A stretch of DNA of 20,881 nt, from IMG/VR virus record IMGVR_UViG_3300027730_000181, positions 1 through 20,881 of that record; one strand, written 5' to 3'. The notes under the pieces are model-generated. The model was given only the letters and a program-made list of their open reading frames with translations, had not been told where the DNA came from and ran no database searches. This document shows positions 11,832 to 19,346 of the stretch, in pieces. This DNA comes from a virus. Positions within the stretch are counted from its first letter, which is position 1. Every line of letters begins with the position of its first letter. Made by a program: the position numbers and the translations under genes.

Positions 11832-13085
11832 TTAAGCTACTGCTCCAATCGCATTTTCCCATGTTAGTATAGCGGATAAAGTGTTCCATGCCTCTGAGGC
11901 TGATACTTGCTCCCATTGAACTGCCACTTGAGAGAATTCAATTGGGCTCAAATTTATGGTTACAAATAATTCGTTGAATCTAGTGCTCCAACGCCAGCCT
12001 TCAACATAACCCTCAAATTGACCAGTTGGAGCTATCTGAACAGGCAAGTCTGTTATTCGCATTGGCTGACCCACAAAGATACTAAGCAACGCATCTCGGT
12101 CTGCATCATCAATGGCTGAGTTAGTCAATGGGAATGTAATGCTGTCAAATAAGGCTCTTGGATAGGATCTAAGGGAAATAAACCGATTAGCCACATTTTG
12201 TGCATCGGTGGCATCGTGCAAGACTGTGTTAATTGTTTCGCCTCGGTAACCAAAGGTTTCAATACTGTCTAATTCGATTGCACTTACTTGTGAACCAAAG
12301 TTGTTGCCATAATTTAGGAATATATCGTTGCGAACATCCGCACCCCTAGTCAAGACCTTTAATCCTGCTCCAAAGGCTGTGTTTGCTGAAATCTCTATAT
12401 AACCATTATTGGCAAGATAATTCTGCCTGTGCAAAGCATCGGCATACCCAATGCGACCTTCGTTATCCTCATACAAAACACCAAATGCGCTATCAGCGAT
12501 AAGGCTTGCAATGTTATAGACAGTATCTGGGTTTGCGCCTCGGTTTGTAATTTCATAAACACCTGGTCGATCGATCTCGCCAAGTCCTAGATTTTCAGCA
12601 TTTGCCCAAGTAACTGTAGGATCATAACCTGACCAAGTTTCAGCTGCTGGCACTTCATTCCAGTTGTTTAGGAATAAATCGGCAAGTAATTCAAATATTT
12701 GGTCGCCATCATCATCTCTTGCCAATGTGCCGTCATAGATAACTTTGGGCAACTTAGCCAATGAACCTAATGCAATGATCGTATAACTAAAGGTTTCAGC
12801 AACACTACTGGCTGATGCAACTTCGGTAGTGATGTCTGTGATGTTGCCACCAAATAAAGTCTTAAATGTGTTGGTGCTGTCTTTGACCTGTAATGCGATG
12901 CCGTCATTTATTTGTAAATTATAGTTTTCATTATTCAAAGCCACTATTGTTATTTGCAAATAAGATGGGGTTGGTTGTGCGTAAATATCCTCACGACCTG
13001 CTTGATGGGCTATATCAGAAATAGCAACATTGGTGTATTCCACACCATTGATGCTTAACTTATACTCAGGCGTAAAGACTGACAT
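11832..13085 (-). CDS. Minor tail protein (tail tip / baseplate hub-like)
   Basis: A 417-residue protein directly after the tape measure, where siphophages encode distal tail or hub proteins. The N-terminal part (YKLSINGVEYTNVAISDIAHQAGREDI) looks like a β-barrel hub domain, followed by FGGNITDITTEVA and a long β-rich body. Two short tryptophan-rich stretches are alike: WSGYDPTVTWANA near 148-164 and WEQVSASEAWNTLSAILTWENA at the C-terminus. These may be docking pieces for the fibre. A single protein here replaces the several minor tail proteins of larger phages. It begins in a TAATG overlap with the tape measure stop. Confidence 0.75.
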   Translation of the reverse strand: MSVFTPEYKLSINGVEYTNVAISDIAHQAGREDIYAQPTPSYLQITIVALNNENYNLQINDGIALQVKDSTNTFKTLFGGNITDITTEVASASSVAETFSYTIIALGSLAKLPKVIYDGTLARDDDGDQIFELLADLFLNNWNEVPAAETWSGYDPTVTWANAENLGLGEIDRPGVYEITNRGANPDTVYNIASLIADSAFGVLYEDNEGRIGYADALHRQNYLANNGYIEISANTAFGAGLKVLTRGADVRNDIFLNYGNNFGSQVSAIELDSIETFGYRGETINTVLHDATDAQNVANRFISLRSYPRALFDSITFPLTNSAIDDADRDALLSIFVGQPMRITDLPVQIAPTGQFEGYVEGWRWSTRFNELFVTINLSPIEFSQVAVQWEQVSASEAWNTLSAILTWENAIGAVA

Positions 13086-14365
13086 TATCTCGCTCTAGTG
13101 ATGCCGTTGTTATACAACTGTGGAACTGATCTTGATGAACTTTGATTAATGACCTTAGCAACCGCTCTAGCAGCACCTTCAGAATCTACCGCTTGAACTG
13201 TAATATTGTTGACTGTTGTGCCAGCCCTCGCTGCTCCAGCAGCAATTTGTGCAGCTGTGGCAGTTGTGGCTGTGGAAGTCGCTGTGGCAGTTGTGGCAAC
13301 AGATGCAGCGGATGACACTCCAGCACTTGATCCGATCGGGCTGATGTTTGGCAAAATTGGAATGGCATTATATCGGGCAATCAAAGCGTTAATACCTGCA
13401 ATCGCAGCGTCAATTGAAGCCTGAATTGCTGAAATGACTTTGCCAATAATATCAACAACTCCACCAGCAATAACACCAACAGTTTTTAATGCAGCACCTA
13501 ATCCGGTAACCAAAATTGGTATTACTACATTTTGAACAAATTGACCAAACGCATCAAAGGCTTCTTGGTTATCTGCAATGGCTTGCTTGATTGGATCAAA
13601 ATTCTTTGCAAATTCTTGTAGTTTAGGAATAACTGTGTTGATGACTAGATTGATAAATCTTTCAATAAATGGCAACAATCTTTCAGCAAGACTATCCCTA
13701 GCATCCTCAAAAGTTAATTGTAATCTTTTAATGCGACCTTCAAAAGTGTTTGCAGCAATATCAGCCTGACCGCCAAAGGTGTTTGATAAAGATTTGGTTA
13801 TATTCTCAAAACTCATGGTCTTCAGTTCAGCTGCGCTTAATCCAATACCTAAGCGACCAAGTGAGGTGGTGTTTCCTTCAAAAGCCTTTGCAAGTGCTGT
13901 TGTAACTGCATCTAATCCCTTGCCTGATCCAGCAGCAACATCTAACGCAATCTTTTGCAATCTCATTGCTTCATTGGCATCTTTTGTAGCAATAGCCAAT
14001 CTATTTAAGGATGGTCTAAGTTCGTCCTCGGTAACGCCAGTTGCAAGCTCTGTTGCTCTTGAATAAGCCAATACCGATGCAATTGTGTTATCTGTTGCAC
14101 CAGCGACATTTGTTAAAGTAGCTGCTAATTGAGCGTTTGCTTTTTCATCCTCAATGGCTGCCTTTACTCCATCAATTAATAATTTGCCAGCGTATGCGGT
14201 TGCAGCAACGGCAGCAACAGCAAAAGCCTTGGCTGCTTTTTTACCAAAATCTGCAACTTTATTTGCATTAGTTTCAACAGCCTTGTCGGCTTCGCCTAGT
14301 TTCTTTTTTAAGTCATCAACATCGGCAAGGATTGATAACTTTAATGTGCGAGTGCCGACTGCCAT
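13085..14365 (-). CDS. Tape measure protein
   Basis: About 426 residues from the ATG at 14365-14363, which overlaps the gp10-like stop (TAATG) and has AAGGA 9 bases upstream; the in-frame ATG at 14374 touches that site, so it is less likely. The sequence is helical, rich in Ala and Lys at first (KKLGEADKAVETNANKVADFGKKAAKAF), with hydrophobic stretches near residues 45-65 and 285-320 and an Ala/Thr-rich low-complexity end (about 350-385). Tail length follows tape measure length, so a tail of roughly 60-70 nm is expected by the usual 1.5 Å per residue rule. It is one of the shortest of its kind. Confidence 0.9.
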   Translation of the reverse strand: MAVGTRTLKLSILADVDDLKKKLGEADKAVETNANKVADFGKKAAKAFAVAAVAATAYAGKLLIDGVKAAIEDEKANAQLAATLTNVAGATDNTIASVLAYSRATELATGVTEDELRPSLNRLAIATKDANEAMRLQKIALDVAAGSGKGLDAVTTALAKAFEGNTTSLGRLGIGLSAAELKTMSFENITKSLSNTFGGQADIAANTFEGRIKRLQLTFEDARDSLAERLLPFIERFINLVINTVIPKLQEFAKNFDPIKQAIADNQEAFDAFGQFVQNVVIPILVTGLGAALKTVGVIAGGVVDIIGKVISAIQASIDAAIAGINALIARYNAIPILPNISPIGSSAGVSSAASVATTATATSTATTATAAQIAAGAARAGTTVNNITVQAVDSEGAARAVAKVINQSSSRSVPQLYNNGITRAR

Positions 14366-14826
14366 TAGACCCATTCCTTAATGATGCGATTGAAAGCCTG
14401 TTCCCATTTGTTAATCAATTCAGGCTGAATTCTGCGAAGCGTTGGATAGATAAACCACCCTCTCGAACCTCTGCCTGACCGTCCTGAATATGTAGGGAAC
14501 TGCTTGAACTTATTAGATCCAAACTCAATGCCACCCCATAGGGTTTGCGTTGTAGCACCACCTGAAAACTTCTGTCTTGCGAAACCATAACTGAACTCAC
14601 CGATTTTGCTTGACTTTGAAATGCTGACCCCGTCCGCAACTCTTTGCGCAACCTTGCCAGATTTTTCTCTACCTCTAGCTGCCTGTTTAATTTCCTCTGA
14701 TGCAAAATACGCCAAAGCAGCAGATTGACTTCTTGCTTCATCTGTTGCTTGATCGTCCATAAGTTTGAAAGCCTTGTAAATATCACGCAGATCGGATTTG
14801 TTATAGGCGATTGTTTCATTTGCCAT
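14365..14826 (-). CDS. gp10-like tail component, copy B, complete
   Basis: A 153-residue protein. It begins with helices (KSDLRDIYKAFKLMDDQATDEARSQSAALAYFASEEIKQAA) and continues with a basic β part ending GIEFGSNKFKQFPTYSGRSGRGSRGWFIYPTLRRIQPELINKWEQAF. The FGS, QFP, GRG-RGW-IYPTLR and PEL pattern is like HK97 gp10-family proteins, which join neck and tail. Here, however, it sits between chaperone and tape measure rather than before the tail tube gene. Its start codon overlaps the stop of the frameshifted chaperone product. The first 18 codons of the A copy are at 1-55. Confidence 0.65.
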   Translation of the reverse strand: MANETIAYNKSDLRDIYKAFKLMDDQATDEARSQSAALAYFASEEIKQAARGREKSGKVAQRVADGVSISKSSKIGEFSYGFARQKFSGGATTQTLWGGIEFGSNKFKQFPTYSGRSGRGSRGWFIYPTLRRIQPELINKWEQAFNRIIKEWV

Positions 14827-15207
14827 TCCGTCTCTCCAATATCTCGATCGCTGTTAAAATGTCCTCTGCTTCAACCCATTCGCTCATTGGTATTTGAGTG
14901 CTTATTGCTAACTCAACCAATAATCGATTTAGGCTTCCTTCCGGATGACTTTTGGGTCTGCATCACCGACTATTACATCAGCGACAGTTTCCATCCAAAC
15001 ATCCATTGGTTTGATTGGTTTGCTTCCGGCTAATTCACGCTTGTGTGCGTTGTAAGCCAAAAACATCAAATCCCAAATACCCAACTTCTCAGATATTTGA
15101 CCAATGATATTCCCTGTCTGCTTTTCCCATTTCGCAAACTCAGGTGGTTGGGCTAGATAAGTTGCTTGCTCACCTGAGTTATATTCAATTGTAATTGGTA
15201 ACTTCAT
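14816..15207 (-). CDS. Tail assembly chaperone, -1 frameshifted (GT-like) form, copy B
   Basis: A -1 slip at CCCAAAA (14956-14950) fuses the short form to a second frame ending at TGA 14818-14816, giving 130 residues. The extension shares SHPEGS-like and IPMSEW motifs and the AEDILTAIEIL helix with copy A. Its stop lies inside the start of the gp10-like gene (ATGGCAAATGA), so translation is coupled. Confidence 0.82.
14929..15207 (-). CDS. Tail assembly chaperone, short (G-like) form, copy B
   Basis: A 92-residue version of 162-443, sharing MKLPITIEYNSGEQATY at its start and VADVIVGDAD near its end. Copy B lacks one Asp of the A copy before the slippery heptamer but keeps the phase. GGGAG lies 7 bases before the ATG at 15207. 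Same role as copy A: partner of the tape measure in tail assembly. Confidence 0.8.
   Translation of the reverse strand: MKLPITIEYNSGEQATYLAQPPEFAKWEKQTGNIIGQISEKLGIWDLMFLAYNAHKRELAGSKPIKPMDVWMETVADVIVGDADPKVIRKEA
14950..14956 (-). promoter_or_regulatory. -1 programmed frameshift slippery heptamer, copy B
   Basis: CCCAAAA on the minus strand, phased C CCA AAA. It is conserved with 183-189, although the codons around it have changed (GTT ACC CAG against GTC ATC CGG just downstream). Confidence 0.82.
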
Positions 15208-15229
15208 TTGTTTGCTCCCGTTTTATTTT

Positions 15230-15637
15230 TTAACTAAAGGTTTCGGTTACTGCGCCCTTAGATACTGTGAATGTGAATGATACTGTCTGAGCATCAATTC
15301 CTGAACCACCAGCAGTTGGAAACTCTGGCTTTACTGGAAACACAAATTGTGCTCCTGATGCAGCTGTAAGTGTCATGCTGATGTCTGTATCTGGTGCAGT
15401 TTCAGCAGCAGCCCATAGAGCCTCACAAACTGAGTTTGCCTTGCCCCAATCTGCCAACATATCTAGTTGAAATGTTCCTGAAATGTTTGTGGTCTTGTAA
15501 GCCTCGCCTTCCATGGTCTGATAAACCTGACGCTCATTGACCTTGGTTAGAACTGCGTTTGTCGCTTGTGCTTGAATATCTGTTCCACCTGTGAAAGATA
15601 AACCAACATCACGACCGGTAATTACGACTGTTGCCAT
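15230..15637 (-). CDS. Major tail (tube) protein, copy B
   Basis: A 135-residue homologue of 466-867. Shared blocks are VITGRD, RQVYQT, MLADWG, the Cys-Glu pair in VCEALW, and DAQTVSFTF near the end. The loops between them differ strongly, with two extra residues overall. In other phages these surface loops of the tube face outward. GGAG lies about 6 bases before the ATG at 15637. Confidence 0.75.
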   Translation of the reverse strand: MATVVITGRDVGLSFTGGTDIQAQATNAVLTKVNERQVYQTMEGEAYKTTNISGTFQLDMLADWGKANSVCEALWAAAETAPDTDISMTLTAASGAQFVFPVKPEFPTAGGSGIDAQTVSFTFTVSKGAVTETFS

Positions 15638-15646
15638 GATTTCTCC

Positions 15647-16036
15647 TTATATTGTTTGCGTGTAGTAGGTAGATACTCGAACATCTGCGATTAGCAGCGT
15701 TGATGCACCAACTTGAGTAACTGTCGGTCTTTCAACCGAGCTGACAATGTATCCAACTGGAATGACTGCCAGAACACTTATAATTAATTGCTCGATGTTG
15801 TCGAGCGATGCTGGATTGCTGTTATAGGCAACCGCAACTGAAATAGTAAAATTGATTTTGGCTCTTACATTTGTTTTGCTTATTGTTTCAAATTCTAGAT
15901 ATGGTGAATCAGGCACAACCACTACAGCTGGTGGAATTACTGTTTCGGGAACAAATGAATAAACATTTCCTGCAACGCTTGATAATGCGGTTGCTAAAGG
16001 TGTCCTGACCTGTTCAAGTATTGTCTGATTTGGCAT
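15647..16036 (-). CDS. Tail terminator-like protein, copy B
   Basis: 129 residues, about 91% identical to 876-1265 with mainly conservative changes (Ser/Thr, Ile/Val, Met/Phe). The C-terminal 40 residues differ at only two positions, which suggests a contact surface under strong constraint. Its ATG follows the adaptor TAA directly, with no overlap, unlike copy A. Confidence 0.6.
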   Translation of the reverse strand: MPNQTILEQVRTPLATALSSVAGNVYSFVPETVIPPAVVVVPDSPYLEFETISKTNVRAKINFTISVAVAYNSNPASLDNIEQLIISVLAVIPVGYIVSSVERPTVTQVGASTLLIADVRVSTYYTQTI

Positions 16037-16609
16037 TTATTGACACATGCTTTCGGTGTCCATGTAACTGCCTAATAAACCAACGCACTTATTGAAAAGT
16101 GAGCGACCCATGCGAAATGGCGTACTGGCAAAATCGATACCCTCTATTTGTCCTCCACCGGCAAGTCTTGCTTGGAAAACTTCGACTGAAACTGTATAGA
16201 CGGCTGACTGAACAGCTGCGTTTCCAACATAAGTTGATGCGCCAGAAAGGGTAGCAACTCCGGATGGGATGACATTAGCTTCGAGTATATCGGCATTAGT
16301 GATCGATTGCGAAAAGGTATATTGTCCAAGATTGTCTGCCAGCACAACTCTTGTTCCGTTGTAAGGTGCTCCGCATCCTGTGATGACAACTGATTGTCCT
16401 TCGGTAAATTCATGAATTCCTAGTGTGGTAAATGTAGCAACATTGTCTGACAATGAAGTTGCTTGAATTGGTGCTTTGAATGTAACAAGCATTGGCAGAA
16501 TGACTGTTTCTGCTGTGTCAATAATTTGATCTAAATATGCGTCATTGTAAAGAGAGGAACTTACACCCAATACGGAACGCAATTGTGTTGCGGTAATAAT
16601 TGAAGGCAT
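16037..16609 (-). CDS. Head-tail adaptor (connector) with β-domain insertion, copy B
   Basis: A 190-residue homologue of 1265-1837 with equal length. Helical ends (ITATQLRSVLGVSSSLYNDAYL; GRSLFNKCVGLLGSYMDTESM) and the inserted β segment (~48-122: FTEGQSVV, GAPYNGT, SGVATLSG) are all kept. AGAGGA lies 4 bases before the ATG at 16609. The insertion shows that the domain predates the split of the two phage lineages. Confidence 0.7.
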   Translation of the reverse strand: MPSIITATQLRSVLGVSSSLYNDAYLDQIIDTAETVILPMLVTFKAPIQATSLSDNVATFTTLGIHEFTEGQSVVITGCGAPYNGTRVVLADNLGQYTFSQSITNADILEANVIPSGVATLSGASTYVGNAAVQSAVYTVSVEVFQARLAGGGQIEGIDFASTPFRMGRSLFNKCVGLLGSYMDTESMCQ

Positions 16610-16639
16610 AAATTCCTCTCTCTAATCTCCCTTAATGGA

Positions 16640-16667
16640 TGCCTAGGATCGGGAGCAACCCTAGGCA
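16640..16667 (-). ncRNA. Covarying RNA hairpin behind the capsid gene, copy B
   Basis: Arms TGCCTAGG (16640-16647) and CCTAGGCA (16660-16667) form 8 perfect pairs. The element is 28 bases long, as in copy A, with the same interior. The changes from copy A keep the pairing (see 1866-1893). No T-run follows. Confidence 0.75.
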
Positions 16668-17081
16668 CTCAGTTAAATTACGCTACGAACAAAGAACGGA
16701 ATGCTGTTGGGTAGCGATTAACTACGCAAACATATCCGTAAAGTCCGATTTCAATACGACCATTTGCAACGATGTTGGCACGTAATTCAATTGTGCCACT
16801 TTCGTGGAATCGCATTGCTTGTGATGGATAAACCAATGCAGCTTTATCGCCAACATTGTTTCCGGTGTAGTTAGGATCAACAATTAGATCAAGTCCTGCA
16901 ACTGTTCCATTTGTTGAACCTTGTGTAATTAAGCCAGCCGCATTTTGAGAAATTGCTGCTGCGAATAGTGGACGCTGTGAACCATCAACCGCACCTAATA
17001 GGTTTGCGAAGTCGATATTTGTGTATCCACCTGAAGGAGCAACCATCAATCGATTTGGTGTGAATCGCATAACTCCATAAG
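16664..17081. repeat. 418-bp identical block, copy B (capsid 3' end)
   Basis: Partner of 1890-2307 at a constant offset of 14,774. Both the sequence left of it (adaptor side) and right of it (capsid N-terminal side) are diverged from copy A. Confidence 0.95.
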
Positions 17082-18219
17082 AGTCTGCAATACCATCAGC
17101 GATTGCTTTGTAAATTGTTGTTCCAGATGATGCGCCTGCACCATCAGCTGCGATTGTTGCTGCATAAGCATCAGTCTTCTGTGCATAAGATGCAGCCAAC
17201 TCACGTACAAGCAGATCTGCAAAGCTCACGTCTGAACGATCAAATAGTTCAACGTTTACAATGTTTGCACCAGCAAACTTAACAATGTTGTCTTCTTGGA
17301 AAGTTACAGCTGTATCTTGTGAAGCAAACTCAACACCTTCGGCAGTTTGTCCTACAATTGCTTGATTTCCTAATTTTGGCGTAAACACCTTCATGCCCGT
17401 GGCAGGTAGTGGAGCACGCTCAATGCTGTTAATAAATGGACGTGAATCATCGATTACTCCAATAACATCACGTAGGTAGTTTGGTGGAACTACTCCTGTG
17501 TTTTCAGAAACAGTTGCAATTTGTAATGCTGCTACTAAATCGCGAGCATCGGTGTCGCCACCAAGTGCTTTGATTTGTGCGTTTAGATATTGTCCGGCTG
17601 TAACGTTTGTATCTACGCGTGGCTTTGTGTATGCCATGTAGTTTGCTGTTACAACTGGAGCAGTTTGTGCCGCTTCTACCGCTTCGGTCGCGATAGGAGC
17701 CTCAGAAGTAATTTCTGACACTTTGTTCTCCTCTTTGTTTATTTCCTCAGCGGTTGCTTCGGAATTCTCTGGTGCTTCACTAGCTGCTACCTCAGCGACC
17801 CGGGCGCTGTCAATTGCAGGATCTGTTACAAGTGAAACTTCCTGAAGTGTGCTGGATTGAATTCTTAACACGCCTTCTTCGTTTTTCCATTCATTAATTT
17901 TTACACCAACACTAAAGCCGTCGCGTAATCCTGTAGCGGCCTCTTCCAAAGCGTCATCCGCAGAAAAAGTTTTGGCCAGACGGAAGGTTGCCTCTAATCC
18001 TGTATCTGTTGCAGTTATGTCAACAAGTTTTCCAAGTGGCTTTGTTCTTTCGTGCTCAAGCAATAATTTGACCGGCTTTGAGAAATCAATGCTGTCTTTT
18101 TCAAATACTGTCAATCCTGCGCTGGTTGATCCCTGCTCATCCCAGGTTACGATCTTGCCTGAGATAGTCCGCTTGTTTGTATCGGCAGCTGTTATTTCTA
18201 TTGGGAAATTGATCTTCAT
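16678..18219 (-). CDS. Prohead protease-major capsid protein fusion, copy B
   Basis: A 513-residue homologue of 1904-3439. Protease residues are kept: H56 in LLLEHERTKP and S103 in RDGFSVGVKI. The linker (~145-192) differs in sequence and by two residues, while the capsid domain is nearly the same, and the last 139 codons are identical at DNA level to copy A. ATGA overlap with the portal stop, and GAGGAGG upstream, are as in copy A. This gene is the boundary between diverged and identical sequence. Confidence 0.9.
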   Translation of the reverse strand: MKINFPIEITAADTNKRTISGKIVTWDEQGSTSAGLTVFEKDSIDFSKPVKLLLEHERTKPLGKLVDITATDTGLEATFRLAKTFSADDALEEAATGLRDGFSVGVKINEWKNEEGVLRIQSSTLQEVSLVTDPAIDSARVAEVAASEAPENSEATAEEINKEENKVSEITSEAPIATEAVEAAQTAPVVTANYMAYTKPRVDTNVTAGQYLNAQIKALGGDTDARDLVAALQIATVSENTGVVPPNYLRDVIGVIDDSRPFINSIERAPLPATGMKVFTPKLGNQAIVGQTAEGVEFASQDTAVTFQEDNIVKFAGANIVNVELFDRSDVSFADLLVRELAASYAQKTDAYAATIAADGAGASSGTTIYKAIADGIADSYGVMRFTPNRLMVAPSGGYTNIDFANLLGAVDGSQRPLFAAAISQNAAGLITQGSTNGTVAGLDLIVDPNYTGNNVGDKAALVYPSQAMRFHESGTIELRANIVANGRIEIGLYGYVCVVNRYPTAFRSLFVA

Positions 18220-19319
18220 CGGATCAAATCCTCCTCTTCTTGTATTTGCTCAATGCTCATCGCACCGATGCGGTTTAGGATCTCGTAAACTTGTGCACGC
18301 TCTAATGCTGAACCACGTAGGAAATCATCAATATCAAATCGTGTTTCAATTCCGTTAGGGCAGAAGTCTGCCTGGCTTAGACGTTGTTCAATAGCTGTGA
18401 GGATTGGACGAAGTGAGAAATCAATAAGTGCTTTTCGCTCTGCAGTCATATTGGAATATGTCATAGATGTAGTTTCAGCAGATACGAATGAGGCCGGAAT
18501 ACCTGATGCTCTTGCAATTTCTAAGGCTAGGTATTGACGTGCTTGATTTAATTGTAATTTATCAGGATCAAATCCAAGTGCTTGTAATTCAACATCAGCA
18601 TTTAAAAATGCAGTTGATCTTGTTTGACGGCTCTGTGTCCATGAGGATAACAATCTTGAAATACGCTCTGGAGTTAAGTTTGTGCCATTAGATTTAAGAA
18701 CCATTTGTGGCATAGGCTCTTTGGCATACATTTCCGCAGCCTTTTCTAATTCAGCAGCTGCTTTGATTGTGCGACCTGCTCGATTTAGAATTCCCTCATC
18801 TAATCCGTTGAAAACAATTAAACTGCCCAAACCAAACGGAGGTACACGCTTTCCATCAACTGTGTAGTATTCAATTTCAGTTGAATTATTATTAAGTGAT
18901 GCAAATACTCTGTTTGGTGCAATTCTTGTCCAGGCGCGAATACGTGAAGCATCAGTTGCTGCATAAGCATCCATAACCATTCCGTAAGCAACGCCGTAAA
19001 GTAATAAATCTTCTGCAATCCATGCATAAATTGCTGAACCAGCAACGCGTGGATCTGGTTGCATAATTACGCGGTTTGGTCTTACGTGCTCATTTGTAAA
19101 ATGGTTGTATTGCTCAAGAGGCAAAGAGCCAATTGTTGAGCAGATTATATTTCTTGCACGTGCTCCCGCTGGAACGGCCATGTAGGCCTCACGTGTTGCG
19201 GTTGTAGTTCCAAACAGGATACCGCCAACTAATTGCTGAGAATTGTAAGGTGCAAGTGATGCCGCTACATCTGTCGGATCAGTTGTTTTATTTGCTGTGA
19301 ATCGATCGAATAGTCCCAT
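18216..19319 (-). CDS. Portal protein, copy B
   Basis: 367 residues, the same length as copy A from MGLFDRF. Differences cluster in residues 8-20 (TANKTTDPTDVAASL against RANQPNDQVDVAAAL) and in the region around 225-275 (SSWTQSRQTRST; EIARASGIPASFVSAETTSMTYSNMTAERKAL). The C-terminal ~85 residues are identical at protein level (IDFSLRPILTAIEQRLSQADF onwards), and this part contacts DNA or the adaptor in HK97-type portals. No Shine-Dalgarno site; TATAAT lies 8 bases before the ATG. Confidence 0.92.
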   Translation of the reverse strand: MGLFDRFTANKTTDPTDVAASLAPYNSQQLVGGILFGTTTATREAYMAVPAGARARNIICSTIGSLPLEQYNHFTNEHVRPNRVIMQPDPRVAGSAIYAWIAEDLLLYGVAYGMVMDAYAATDASRIRAWTRIAPNRVFASLNNNSTEIEYYTVDGKRVPPFGLGSLIVFNGLDEGILNRAGRTIKAAAELEKAAEMYAKEPMPQMVLKSNGTNLTPERISRLLSSWTQSRQTRSTAFLNADVELQALGFDPDKLQLNQARQYLALEIARASGIPASFVSAETTSMTYSNMTAERKALIDFSLRPILTAIEQRLSQADFCPNGIETRFDIDDFLRGSALERAQVYEILNRIGAMSIEQIQEEEDLIR

Positions 19320-19327
19320 TGGCGTAA

Positions 19328-19333
19328 ATTATA
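19328..19333 (-). promoter_or_regulatory. -10 element of a putative leaderless portal promoter, copy B
   Basis: A perfect TATAAT on the minus strand, ending 8 bases before the portal ATG, as in copy A. The bases between element and ATG have diverged (TTACGCCA against ATGCTCTA) while the spacing is exact. Confidence 0.55.
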
Positions 19334-19346
19334 CCTTATGTCCGAC

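Noticed and set aside
14415-14819. 134-codon minus-strand frame overlapping the gp10-like gene
   Set aside because: It lies in another frame of the 153-residue gene, which has a coupled start and recognisable family pattern; the alternative has low-complexity composition.
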